The position numbers and the translations under genes are program-made. A DNA stretch of 64,000 bases, taken from positions 974,302-1,038,301 of the forward strand of contig RPFO01000213.1 in NCBI GenBank assembly GCA_009746045.1, in the 5' to 3' direction. Shown here piece by piece: positions 32,101 through 44,215 of this stretch. The notes under the pieces are model-generated. The model was not told the DNA's origin, ran no database searches, and saw only the letters and a list, made by a program, of their open reading frames with translations. This DNA is from Mesostigma viride (Eukaryota > Streptophyta > Mesostigmatophyceae > Mesostigmatales > Mesostigmataceae). Numbering within the stretch: position 1 is the stretch's first letter; every line of letters begins with the position of its first letter.

Positions 32101-35100
32101 GCATGGGCAGTGGAATGCGCCCCAGTGAAGAGGTGGGCGCGGTGGTTATGCCCAGGATAATCCACAGAGAGATCCACGCATGCCTCCCGCCTCCCATGGA
32201 AGGTGGAAACTATCAGCAACGGAGGAATGAAGGCCTGTAGACGCCAGATGGGAGGCACACCCACGCAGCATGCGCTTAGCATGCTCCCAGCATTCACACG
32301 ACGCCAACACCATATCAACGTCAAGCAATACGAGTGCCTGAGATGCCAGCTAGGACAGGCATCCTATTCCTCTCCTGTTTCCAGGCTACAATGACACCCA
32401 CGACACATGCATGACGTATGACACCAAACCCATAGGCTCTTGTCGTGCCATCCGTCCAATAGCAAACAAGTTGCTTGCGGCAAATAATTAACCCACAATC
32501 CTTCATCCACGCACCCAAGACTCCCACCCAACAGCCCTGTCACATGCTTTTGATGCCTTCAACCTCCAACGCCCCCGCTAGCCGCCGGAGGTGTCAGCAA
32601 AAAGGAGTTCCTGCAAGACATCCTGCATTCCGATCACCCATAACGTTTGCAGCAGACCATAACCAAACAACCGTCGTGACGCCTCCATGGCTCCTACCCA
32701 GAGGCACGTCAAGATCTGTCCATCCCTGGCCATAGATGCGTCCCTCCCTGGCCCCTACCTGGGCTTGAGGTCCCGGTGGACGATGGGCGCTGGCTTGCGC
32801 AGATGCAAGTAATTGACTCCTCTGGCACATGCACGAGCCGACATCAACAGATGCAAGCAGCGCCCAGGGTTGCATAATTAACCAAGTGAGCCTAGGCATA
32901 ATTAACATGCATGCATGATAGCGATTCCAAGTCACCCAAGAGATAAGCCTCTACTGAGCAAGGTGGTCGCAAGATTCATAATTGCTGGTCAGTGTTCTCC
33001 ACCATGTGATGCCATGGGCAGGCAGGCAGGTGGGGACCAAGTGGGAACCAGGGGCAGATGGGGTTTTGAGCACCCTATTGCTGGCAGTGGGAATAGCTGC
33101 CACGCGGCGCGGCCCCGTGCTAACAATGTTGACGACGGATACACGTCACTCATGCAAAACGATTACACGCAACAAAAAAAGTCAATGAACGTGAACAGAG
33201 GAATTAAAAAAAAAAAGGAGTACCTTGGAATGAACCAAACACCGCATACATCATGGTGTTGAGCGCAGGCTGACCGAGCAATTATGGGGGGTATCGTTTA
33301 GTCACTCTAGTGGCAGGTGCAGTCAGTCGTGGTTATGGGTAATCTCGTGCACCGGCACATCCCTCATAGTGCCCCCAAAGAACACCCACAAGGCACCAGC
33401 TCATGCCTACAATAGGCAACCCCGATACATCCCCCACATTCCCAGGCACCACCCCCAAGCACCGTCCCCACGCACCATCCCCATGTACTCCACGCCGTAC
33501 AAAAAGGGTCACATCATGCACCCAGCCGTTACATGGGTGGCCTCCAACCATGCAACTGTCTGCGCACGCACACACCGCCCACATACCTGATCCAAAGATA
33601 CCTGCATGCAGGCGGTGGCGACCATAAGAACACCTGCTCCGTTGCACCTTGCAACGCTATTGCAAGCCAGCCCCTTTGTAAGGGGGGTGCCTTGCGAAGC
33701 CCTAGCGCCATGTCCAGCACCGACTGGGCAAGAATGGCAAGCATAGCTGGGGTGAGCATGCCACCGTCCAAGCACGTCGACACCAACACCATCGGGGCCA
33801 ACAACAATGCCTTACCGCGCGATGTCGAGCGCGTAGTTGACAACTTGAAGCTGCCGAAGCCTCCCGCGCGACATGATGTCGTGGAGGTTGCCCTGAGGGG
33901 GGACATGCAGAAGGGATGGGTTGGCGAGGCGAGCCATCGGTGGCATGGGTATGTGTGTGCGGGGCAGGGTTGGGATGGGTTGGGGAGGAATGGGAGAAGA
34001 AAGGGGGGCACAGCAGGGTAAAAAATGAGCACTGGCAAACGAAGGTACTTCGTAAACCCTGTTCCACAAGCGTGGCTAAACATATGCAAGGCTGATTAGG
34101 TAGCAAAATCGTTTGTGAGCAAAGGGCAGGCTCATGGAGGCTCAGCGGACAGGGTGGATGAAGGAGTCGTGCCATCATGTAGTTCCCACATGACTGTAGA
34201 CGTGTAAGCGCCATATCCCTATGCAAGTCGCGCCAGTGCCAAGATTCCCTCGCCCTCCCATTGCCAGCTAGCTTCCAATGGCCCATGCACTAGCTTTCCA
34301 CTGCATGGCCTCCAGGATGTAGCCACTTTGACACAAAGCGTAGTCACACTGCAAGGGAAAAAGAAAGTACAGTCATTCCCGCGTTAAGTTGCGTTTCTTA
34401 AGGTTGCGTTCCCGCGTTAAGTTGCGGCGCCGAAGTTTGGGGGGCGACCGCAACTTAAGCATGGGGGCCATCGCAACTTAACGCGGTAATGACTCAATTT
34501 GTAGGTGTCAGGCCATTTTTGGCCGCGCAGGGGGCCATTTTTTGCCAAGTCCGGACCCGCTACGTGATTTTAGGCGGCAAAATACGCAAGCCCCACTCGC
34601 GCGCAAATTTCCCCGCCTGCTGGCCGTTAAGGTGAAAAGCGCGAATGCAACCTTACAAATTCAGTTTTGCAGCTTGCGGGCTGCGGTACATAAGAATCCA
34701 CGACCATGCAGGGTCTGAAATTGAGACATCTTCAGTTGCAGGAAATAATTACCACCATCATCGATCATGCCGAATGCACCACAGAAGGGCGGCAAACTGA
34801 AGACAAGGTCGTTGAGGCCACAGGCAGTCTCGCTGCCTGTGGCCTCCATGCTGTTATTATAGCGGGTGTTCACATGCAGGCCATTGACAGTAAATGAAGC
34901 TTCCCTCACGACTGTTCCCATGTTTTGTCACAGTCAAACGTGTGAAGCCGGTCGGCAATTAAGTAACCCGCCAAAAAGAGAGCCGAAGTCAGAGGGTAAA
35001 AACACACATTATTTTGTGGTATTAAACGCAGGCACTCACTGCGTGGCTGCCCTCGGCGTGTTTTGCTGCCCGCCTTTGTCCAAAATATCTGACCTGGAAA

Positions 35101-38100
35101 ATGGACTTTGGCCGGCTTTGACGCTGCAGCTGGATCGGGCTTGACGAGAGCTGTCGAATGCCGTATAGAAGTCCGTCAGAGGAGGAGGTGGTCGGCTGCT
35201 AGCCTAATTCTACCGTTAAGTTGCGTTCCCGCGTTAAGTTGCGGCGCAAAGTTTTAGGGGGCGATCGCAACTTAACGCGGGAATGACTGTAGCACACACT
35301 AGTCTCAGCATGGCGCGGCTTAAGGGACTTCCACTACAGTGCCGTCCGCGGCCTGCCTGATGCCATCGGTCTGAGCCCAGGGCATGGCATGGGCACTCAT
35401 ACACAAAGCCGCGGGCCATAGAGTGCGCACACCCACATGACGTGGGCACTTAGTGGGCATGCGGCGCTGGCACTTAAGGCCGCAAGCACAAGCATGGCCG
35501 CAAGCACAGGCATGGCCAACATACTCATACGTGGCTGAAAATACATGGCCCCAGTTTCTGCCAGTGATAATGCTAACGTAATGCTACTTAATATGTCATG
35601 AGCTATTGCTTAGAGCTCCATGTAGGGTGATTCCACATACAAATGGCGGGATAGCGCTCACAGCAGCTGTGCTTACCGCTGGACCCTCCTGGCCCCGGAA
35701 ACGATTGCCCTGATCACGCGAGCTTGTTTTTTTTAGCTACACTGTCTAGGTCTCGCTCTGATAGTTAGCCAGCCGTAACAATTACGTACAAGGCTATACA
35801 TTTCCACCTCCATTCATTTCCATCACCCTGCACGCCACTACTAACGCGGATAAGATAACCGCAGGCTCGAGCTACCATGGTGCGAGCTGTCCAGATATTC
35901 AGCTGCGCTAGAAAATTGTCACCTTCACACAGTTGTCTCTGTGATATGAATAGATACAGTTGTCTCCGTGATATGAATAGATACAGTTGTCTCCGTGATG
36001 TGAATAGCATCTGCACCCGACAGATATGGCCGTATCCCCCCATGTGCTGTAGGCATATGTCTCCACAGAACTTGATCATGATCATGAGCGACTAGGACAA
36101 GGTGCTATACGAACGGCAATAGGTACAGTCAACACACTAGACCGAATACTACTTAATTACCACCACGCCTTACTTACATTCCCGCAGAACTCGGTCACGA
36201 TCATGAGCGGGTGGGACAAGGTGACGCCCCCAAGGAACTGGACGATGTGCGGGTGCAACAGCTTGGGCAACAGCGAGATCTCGTCACGGAACTCCTTGCT
36301 GGCGCACGCAAAGCAGAGTCGAGCCATGGTGCACGCAGAGCCGTGTGAAGTGATCCATCCATTAGCCGGGTTGCGGGGAGCCATTAGTCCATTTGTCCAC
36401 GTGCGCGCTTGTCCGTTAGCTCATTTGTCCGTTTGTCCATTTGTCCGTTTGTCCATTTAATCAATCCATCCTTGGCGTGTGGAGCCATAGCCGCATGCGG
36501 CACGAAATGTTGGCGGCGGTGGCAATGGTGTGGCCATGAGGTGAGGGCACACAGCAGTGGATGCAAGGCACCGATGGCATGAACACCCTGTTCCATTAAA
36601 TCCCTTGACAGTACACAGTGTGAGGTGATATGAGATGGCCGTGCAGAAAAAAGATCATGGGGTGGGGGTGGGTGGTTGGATGTGTAAGGGTGCCGTGACG
36701 CACCGGGGACGACAGAGCAGGGAGAACAAGAATGCTTCAGGAAGTACCATCACGCCCCACATCTGACATAGGCAGCATTACGGATCACAATACAAAACGA
36801 AGCAGCGTGAACGAAATGATGATGGCCAAGAAAGCTATCCGTCCTACAGCGCCTGCCCCTCACGTTTGTGCGATAATCTTACAAGGTACACGTAAGATCA
36901 TGAGTCATCCCCTACGTAGCACGCGGCCTGACAACCCTTACAGCGCCTGCTCCTCACGTTTGTGCGATAATCTTACAAGGTACACGTCAGGTCATGAGTC
37001 ATCCCCTACGTAGCACGACAACCCTTACAGCGCTTGCTCCTCGTGTTCGATGTTCGCCAGCATCTTCTTCACCGCAACTTCTGTCCCCCGCCACTTCAAC
37101 TTGATGATCTCTCCAAACGCGCCCTGCACGCACGCACACACCCATGGGGGCCACGCAGGAACCCATGGCCATGACAACGCCATGAACTGTCAGCCACAAC
37201 ACCGCCATGGCAGCAATTCAGGCGCAATCAGGGCCTCAGACTTGAAACAAACCAGCACAGGCTTCCCCAGCAGATGGGCAGCCCATTTCTATTCCAGAGA
37301 TTTATTTCATTATTCAAAAGATTCCGAAGAAGCAGAAAGTCCAAATTCCGCTCTGCTTCGTTGTAAACGTCGCGGGCCCTACCACTTTTTAAGAGGACTC
37401 CACCAGGCGCTGGCGGAAAGTCCTTCGCGGACTTCCCTTAGGGAAGTGTCTAAGCAGGGTCCGCTTAAGAGGTTTCCCAGACGAGCGCGGCGCGTTTGGT
37501 CACTTGATCCGACTTTTTCGTTTTCTTTTATTTGTTTAAATTGTTTACATCGCGTTTTTCGCTCTTTCGCATCGAAAACATTATAGCATCGCCTAATACT
37601 GTCCTCTTAGCGCAGAACTTAAAAATCCGCTTGTTCAGAAGCCTGTCCGACAGGTACCGGAGACCGCTTAGGGGGCCCTAATTCAACCATCCACAAGCGG
37701 AGCGGAGAATTCAGTCTCCGTTTCTTCGGAATCCCTCGCTTGGCAGCGGATGAGCCGGTGTCTCCCTTGCACCAGGTTCGAAACAGGAGAGAGGATTCGA
37801 GCCAGGCGCTCCAAGGGGTGGGTGCCATCAGCCTGCCAAGCAGCAAGCGCCGAGACATGATGGAAGCACAGCAAATACTAGGGGTAGGGGTCCCTGCGGT
37901 ACTCGGCATCCATGCAGTGAATAGGGATGCATCAGCCCTGGGGATAAACGTGACACTTGGGATGCAACACAAAACGATGGTGAAGGGACCATCCGCATGC
38001 AGGCATCCCCAGTTGAGTGCAAGCAACTGCAAGGCATGAGAGGGTGCCGAGGCAGACAGCTGCAGCCGTGACCGTCCCACAGCCACCCCCCCCCATGCGG

Positions 38101-41100
38101 CTGCACCCAACGCCTAGCACTGATTCGCGCCATCACCCACCCACCTACCCACCTACCCACCTACCCACCTACCCACCTACCCACCTACCCACCTACCCAC
38201 CTTCCCACCTTCCCACCTTCCCACCTTCCCACCTACCCACCTACCCACCTACCCACCTACCCACCTACCCACCTACCCACCTACCCACCTACCCACCTAC
38301 CCACCTACCCACCTACCCACCTACCCACCTACCCACCTACCCACCTACCCACCTACCCACCTACCCACCTACCCACCTACCCACCTACCCACCTACCCAC
38401 CTACCCACCCACCCACCTACCCACCCACCCACCCACCCACCCACCCACCCACCCACCCACCCACCCACCCACCCACCCACCCACCCACCCACCCACCCAC
38501 CCACCACCCACCCACCCACCCACCCACCCACCCACCCACCCACCCACCCACCCACTACGCATGCCCTGGCTGTGCCGGCGGCTGCTCTTCAGGTGGCATC
38601 CCCCCGCACACGATAAACAACGTGTCGCCACTCACCCGCCCAATGCGCACACCCTGGCTCAGGTTGAGCTCGGTGGGGTCGATCTCCCACTCCCACTTGC
38701 CCGACGCGAGGGGGGAGCCGGGCAGCGCGCTGCTGATCGCGCCGCTCATGGCGCGCGGTGATGCGTGCATGCTCGCCTCATCCTGCTAAAGGACAGAGGG
38801 GAATAGGGAGGAGGGGGAGGAGATCAGTGACAGCACTGCATCATGAGCGCACCGCAATGACAAGCGTGGATTATACCATGACCCCGTACCCGCAGGGCCA
38901 CAGAGTGTTCCTGCTTGCCAGGAAAAGAAAGGGTCGGTTACATGTGGGCCACATCGCCCGCCTAAAGCCTGCTCCGTGAGCCGATTGTTTGCATCCGCAA
39001 ATCGGCGGATGCCTCCTCCTGCCATGCCTCCTCCACGCATACCTTCAGAGCCCACCCACAGGGCTGCGTGACCACCGCTCCCTTCCCTCCTTCCATACCA
39101 GCCCGCCCGCCCGCCCGCCCGCCTGCCCGCCCGCCCGCCCGCCGCCCGCCTGCCCGCCCGCCCGCCCGCCCCCCCCCCCCCCCCCTTCTCTCTCTCTTTC
39201 CCCCCGCCCCCCCCTCTCTCTCTCTCTCCCCCCCACACACACGTGAGACCGCCACTGGTATCTCCTACGTGCGAGAGAGCCCGGCTGAAAGATGCCGCCG
39301 GATACACACTTCCGTCCATGCACGTACGGCTTGCGGTGAAAGGGGTTGGCTTGCAATAGCGTTGCCCTGCTCCAGCCATGCACCGCCCGCTTGAGGATGT
39401 CTGCAGCTGCCGGTGAGCGCGTCTCCCACTCACACCCTGCTCACACCCTGCATATGTGTAGTCACTCAATCTCTCAGGAAAGGCTTACTGTTCATCACCA
39501 TGATCCGATGTGTACTGCTCCATACGTGGGACGTGCACACACTCTACTGTCACGATCCATTCAGCAAGTTTGTGCTGCGCCTCACTGCTATTTATCACAT
39601 TTCTACTATTCACCATCACAATCCGTTTACTATTCACTACTACGGTCTACTATTCATCATCACAATCCGTTTACTATTCACTACTACGGTCTACTATTCA
39701 TCATCACAATCCATTTACTATTCACTACTACGGTCTACTATTCATCATCACAATCCGTTTACTATTCACTACTACGGTCTACTATTCATCATCACAATCC
39801 ATTTACTATTCACTACTACGGTCTACTATTCATCATCACAATCCGTTTACTATTCACTACTACGGTCTACTATTCATCATCACAATCCGTTTACTATTCA
39901 CTACTACGGTCTACTATTCATCATCACAATCCATTTACTATTCACTACTACGGTCTACTATTCATCATCACAATCCGTTTACTATTCACTACTACGGTCT
40001 ACTATTCATCATCACAATCCATTTACTATTCACTACTACGGTCTACTATTCACCATCACAATCCGTTTACTATTCACTACTACGGTCTACTATTCATCAT
40101 CACAATCCGTTCACTATTCACTACTACGGTCTACTATTCATCATCACAATCCGTTTACTCCTCCTGTCTACCGCTCCAAGCCCCGTGCTGCCCTACCCAT
40201 TCACCGGTGTCCTCCCAGGTTCACGACCCTGACTGTGGTATCTTACCGGCGGGCGCGCGCCATTCTTCTTAAGGAAGTCCAGGACGTCCTCAAACCCGAA
40301 GTGGGCCGCGTCCGTGTACGGCTGTTAGCAATAACACGAAGAGGGGGGGGGGGCGGGGGAGGCAGTTTTTTTTTTTTGTCGTTGTTGTTGTTTGTTGTGT
40401 GTGTGTGTGTGTGTGTGTGTGTTTGTTTGTTTGTTAGGGCCAGTGTCATGACACCCAAGCTACCAGTTGAATGCCTTGAGTAGCTACATGTTAAATGCCT
40501 TGAGTAGCAAAAGCCATACTGGATACCGCCACACAGGCCCCTGTTAGTTCATGGGTCCCACGCCACCAAATGCCACCAAACACCAGCAAGCTGCAAACGA
40601 CTATACTTAAATGGCCGACTACGCACCCCATCCTGGTTTCAAGTATCCCATCACGACCAATACCTGATTTCCACCTAACGCCCTACTGCCCTCATCGGCA
40701 AAAGGAGCGCCGAGCCACGCGCATGGTGCCCACATGCCCCACATGCAGGGGCCATGGCAGCGTGCAGGTGCCCACAAGCCCCTGTGGTAATAGCCCAGCG
40801 GGGCGATACCCCAAAACAGTAGTGGAGACGCATACCGGTGCCTGCGTGCCTGCCACCCAGTACACCCGATATCCTCACCCTATACTCTTCACATCCTCAC
40901 CCATTCCCCCCAAATGCACCATCCACCCACACATCCTCCTTGCCCATCACATCCAAGCCAACCAATCTGAATGGCATTCACCCTTACCATCGTACGTAGC
41001 CAGCTGGCGCTAGATAACACAAAGAGCCAGCGAGCATGATACAACAACCAAGGGAAGCAGCTGCGGCCAGATAACACAAAGAGGCAGCGAGCATGATACA

Positions 41101-42745
41101 ACAACCAAGGGAAGCAGCTGCGGCCAGATAACACAAAGAGGCAGCGAGCATGATACAACAACCAAGGGAAGCAGCTACGGCCAGATAACACAAAGAGGCA
41201 GCGAGCATGATACGATAACCAAGGGAAGCAGCTGCGGCCAGATAACACAACGAGGCAGCGAGCATGACACGACAACCAAGGGAAGCAGCTATGGCCAGAT
41301 AACACAAAGAGGCTGCGAGCAAGATACGACAACCAAGGGAAGCAGCTACGGCCAGATAACACAAAGAGGCTGCGAGCATGATACGACAACTAGGGCACAG
41401 GGTCTATTGGGCCCGCCGCACCCGCATTATACCGACGCACGCACATGCCTGCACCACGGCATCCACCCAGACAGGGCAACGAGTCACTTCCTGCCACACG
41501 GCCAGGTAGTTGGCCGCGCCCCGCCCTACCCTGCCCCGACCCTTTAGAGTACAGCAGCCGCGTGCCGTTACTGCTAAACCCCCCAAACAACTACGCCACT
41601 ACCTTGCCACCAGTACGCGACGACTACCACATCAAAAACGATGCTAATGCGGGAGACCCGCAGGAGGGTGCACGTCCGGGGATGCCCAGATGCTGTCCTT
41701 GGTGATTTCTAGCCTGCCTTGTGACTAGCCTGCCCTGCTACCCGCCTGCTGTGACAATCAGCGGGGAGAAGGGCAGTGACTGCCCAGACAGTGACTGCCC
41801 AGACACGGATTGCCCGTTGCCATGCTGAAGGGACACCGGGGGAGAAGCGCCATGTGCCAGTGGGAGGCAATACTGGCACATGCTGCCAGGTGGCATCCAA
41901 TCAGTGAGACAACCATCTTTTGTACAAATATAGCATCCCACAATGTCTATGAATATCCTCTACTGTAGCGCGTGGGCGCTTACCGTGCCCCCCCATCGGT
42001 CCTTGGAGTTGACGTTGGCCCCCGACTTGACGAGCAGCTCCACCATCTTGACCTTGCCCTCGCTGCTCGCCAGGTGGAGCGGCGTGCGGCCGTCGTAGTC
42101 CGCCGTGTTCACGCTGGCGCCCGCGCGCAGCAGCTGCGAGACCATCTTCAGATTGCCCTGCCCCGCGTAGTAGAGCATCTTCGTTGTCTGGTCCATGTCC
42201 AGGGGGAGGGGCGCCCCGTCGTCGTGCAGGTAGCTCTCCACCACGCTGGGCCGCCGGGTAGCCTTGCTCCCGCCCCCTGGGGTCTTAGGGCTAGGCACCT
42301 CGAGAGGTTTCAATTTCGCCATTGCCATGGCGTCATTTTCAGATAATCGCCTCCGATGGGAAGAGCCGTTAGGGCTACTGCCGCCGTTGTCCGCTGCATT
42401 CCCTGCCGCTCCCCTGGCTACGGCGTCGGCGCCGCGGTTACCATTTTCACGAGAACGCGGTGAAGATCGTGTGGCATCCTGCCCTTTCGCAGCCGACCCT
42501 GCCCCGGCGGTCTCATACTGCGCCATCCTGGCCCGTGGCGATTCCCTCGGCGAGCCTCTTAAAGAGTTTGCGCGAAGCAAGGGGGCCAGTGCTGTAATCA
42601 CCGAGGGAGGGCTCTCATCGGCCGTCCCCGATTCCATCTTATTATCGCCGCCATTCCTAGGAGATCCCCTTGAGGACTTCCCAGAAAGGGTGCGTATAAG
42701 AGCGGACAATGCTGATGGAGGGCTTGGAGGGGCTTCGTTTGACAT
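29170..42745 (-). CDS. Ankyrin-repeat TKL protein kinase (plant ILK/VIK type), 11 exons
   Basis: I could join 11 exons with GT-AG borders and matching phases into 597 residues: 42745-41984, 40321-40247, 38782-38636, 37123-37029, 36298-36178, 33892-33816, 32821-32759, 31831-31716, 30964-30879, 30164-30046, 29302-29170. Residues 1-180 are disordered and Ser/Pro-rich; ankyrin repeats span about 183-275 ([20 protein letters not shown]). [10 protein letters not shown] precedes the kinase, as in plant ankyrin kinases. Kinase hallmarks are the loop GRGAFG (327-332), VAVKK (Lys347), Glu366, the catalytic HRDLKP (Asp443), DFG (461-463), the activation segment MTGETGSYRYMAPE and [11 protein letters not shown]. 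All catalytic residues are present, so it should be an active Ser/Thr (dual-type) kinase. The start ATG 42745 follows an in-frame TAA. Divergent from RPL12. Confidence 0.92.
31868..32014. repeat. 12-bp G-rich minisatellite (GGTGGGGTAAGG)n in kinase intron
   Basis: About 12 near-perfect copies about 35 bp upstream (in gene direction) of the exon beginning at 31831. On the transcript it reads as CCTTACCCCACC, a long pyrimidine-rich run near the acceptor site. The plus strand could form G-quadruplexes. Confidence 0.92.
34370..35289. mobile_element. Pogo-like non-autonomous DNA transposon (MITE) in kinase intron
   Basis: 920 bp with perfect 24-bp terminal inverted repeats starting CAGTCATTCCCGCGTTAA. 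A TA duplication sits on both sides (34368-34369, 35290-35291), as produced by Tc1/mariner/pogo transposases. Both ends contain further GCGTTAAGTTGCG subrepeats, inverted and direct. The interior has no transposase-like ORF. It lies in the intron between exons 36298-36178 and 33892-33816. Confidence 0.85.
34814..34846. repeat. Perfect 14-bp hairpin inside the MITE
   Basis: GAGGCCACAGGCAG and its exact complement are separated by five bases (TCTCG). A stable stem would form in a kinase pre-mRNA or in a transcript of the element. Confidence 0.85.
35800..36005 (+). repeat. Dispersed repeat copy with 27-bp tandem units
   Basis: 35804-35885 shares TTTCCAYC, AAGATAAC and GGCTCGAGCTACCATGGT blocks with the reverse strand of 48680-48765 and with 46109-46126. 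It is followed by three 27-bp units (ACAGTTGTCTCCGTGATATG...) at 35929-36005. Confidence 0.6.
37280..37800. other. Possible organelle-derived (mitochondrial-type) insert in intron
   Basis: Unlike its surroundings, this block lacks simple repeats and has AT-rich stretches mixed with GC-rich hairpin-like motifs (TTCGCGGACTTCCCTTAGGG, AAGCGGAGCGGAG). That texture is common in plant mitochondrial spacers. No mitochondrial gene is recognised. It is an impression from composition, not a match. Confidence 0.25.
38132..38556. repeat. (CCCACCTA)n and (CCCA)n repeat in kinase intron
   Basis: About 280 bp of ACCTACCC units with a short ACCTTCCC variant block, then about 150 bp of CCCA repeat. It ends about 80 bp from the donor of the exon ending at 38636. 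Confidence 0.95.
39165..39242. repeat. C-rich/CT microsatellite cluster
   Basis: GCCC repeats from 39103, a long C run, CTCT dinucleotides and a CA run, all within a kinase intron. Confidence 0.85.
39597..40160. repeat. 44-bp minisatellite, about 12.5 copies, in kinase intron
   Basis: Tandem 44-bp units (TTTACTATTCACTACTACGG, then TCTACTATTCATCATCACAATCCG). Variation is almost limited to one A/G site (CCATTT versus CCGTTT). Because 44 is not a multiple of three and the unit lacks plus-strand stops in every frame, all three plus frames stay open for more than 500 bp. Confidence 0.96.
41010..41395. repeat. 57-bp minisatellite, about 7 copies, in kinase intron
   Basis: Units of 57 bp (GCGAGCATGATACAACAACC...AGATAACACAAAGAGGCA) with scattered substitutions. 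57 is divisible by three, so a 19-residue repeat appears on the minus strand; I regard it as non-coding because it lies inside the intron between two well-defined exons. Confidence 0.93.
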
Positions 42746-43868
42746 TCTGACTCTCACCCCGTCAGTTGCGTCCTCGGATGCCCATTAATTATAGCTAACT
42801 GCAGGGGCTAGTATGCTTACCAGCCGAATAGCGCCTAGACCATCCCGTGTAAATGGTCACGATCCTTCATACACAAATCACACTCAGGGCTATATGTGCA
42901 CCAACGGCAAGCCGTGAATGCCCATTGCATCCATGGCAGCAGATAAATCCTGCTAGGCCCGCCGTTGTCTACGTCACGCGGCACGTCATAATACACTAGC
43001 AGACCTGGTCGAAATTCCTCCCACCATCGCGTGCGCCCGCCATAACCGCCCGCCCTCGTTTTCCGACTGTTGGCAGATGCAAAATCTCGGTCCCGGGGCG
43101 TCCAGCATCCGGAGCGTCCAGCGAGTCAACCCACCGAAGTCGCACGGGGCCACGGCCGGTCGGGGCGACAGAGCGTGGTCTCGCTGCTTGATCAGACCAC
43201 CTGGGCAAACCGCGCACCGTGCACCGAGCAACGGGTGGGAAGTGGGAACGGCGGGCAAGTCGCGCAAGTAAAAAGATTCCACACTTTTAGCTGACTGACG
43301 TATAAAGAAAATACGAAAGGGGATATTCTGGGAGCAAATGCCAAATGAGATCCGGCGGCTGCGCGGGTACGCCACACAAATATCTCACTAGTACCGCGAG
43401 GAGGCGCGACGCGTGAAGGTTCAGGCTCGTAGCCGTACAGTAAAGAATGCGGACCTGATGCGGAATGGTTCTGTACAGTTGTTGTTGCTGCTGCCCATGT
43501 GCGGCGTGGGACACAACAACCACAACAACAACAACTGTTCTTGAATGTTGAGTCCCACGCCGCAGTCTGCAGCAGAGAGTTCTACAGTATACACCCCCCC
43601 CTTTGATGTCTAAATTTCTCAGGTTGAAGATCATGAGACCCTGGATTTGACCTCTAATAGAAGTATAAATGTAGTACAGTAGAATTTACTAGAAGTAAGT
43701 ATCATCGAATCACAGTAGTACTGTTATTTAAGATTTTGAGCCCTGGATAGGTCGGACCCCTTTCTTAAACATCAAGGGGGGGGTGAGTGGCCGAGGGCCG
43801 GATATATTTAGTGGTTCTGTACAGTACATACAGTACTGTACAGTAGTACTGACAAACAACACTGGGAC

Positions 43869-43899
<31 letters not shown>

Positions 43900-43900
43900 G

Positions 43901-43933
<33 letters not shown>

Positions 43934-44215
43934 TACAGTAGTATCGTAGTCGATTCAAGGCAGGTGCAGCAGGCAGAACAGCTTCAAAAATTAGCGCCGC
44001 GCTGCGCAACCCTGGAAGACTGTGGAAGTATGTCAGCAGGGTGCATGCTAATCCTTGTACAGGTACAGGTCCTTGTGCAGACCACGTTGGGCTTCACGGG
44101 CAGCGTCGCTGTGATGCGCCGCCTCCGCCTCCACGATCAATAAAACCACGGTGGGGCCTTGCTGCCATTCCTCTTTGCCATCGACCTCGTGGGGTGCGGG
44201 CAAGCACAGCTAAAA
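42746..44215. promoter_or_regulatory. Divergent intergenic region, kinase and RPL12 promoters
   Basis: Separates the kinase start (minus) from the RPL12 start (plus). Contains (CAA)n tracts at 43507-43531 and 43866-43936. TACAGTA motifs cluster around 43810-43850. No ORF is supported and no clear TATA box is placed for either gene. Confidence 0.5.

Noticed and set aside
37050-37586. 178-residue plus-strand ORF
   Set aside because: Its start overlaps, in antisense, the kinase exon 37123-37029; the rest has no recognised family.
39346-40483. Three overlapping 240-356 residue ORFs rich in [15 protein letters not shown]-type repeats
   Set aside because: Artefact of the 44-bp minisatellite lying in a kinase intron and on the opposite strand to the gene.
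40889-41389. 166-residue ORF with 19-residue repeats
   Set aside because: 57-bp minisatellite translation between two kinase exons; no start context or homology.
41010-41395. Regularly spaced repeats resembling a CRISPR array
   Set aside because: Units are contiguous 57-bp tandem copies without unique spacers, in a eukaryotic intron.
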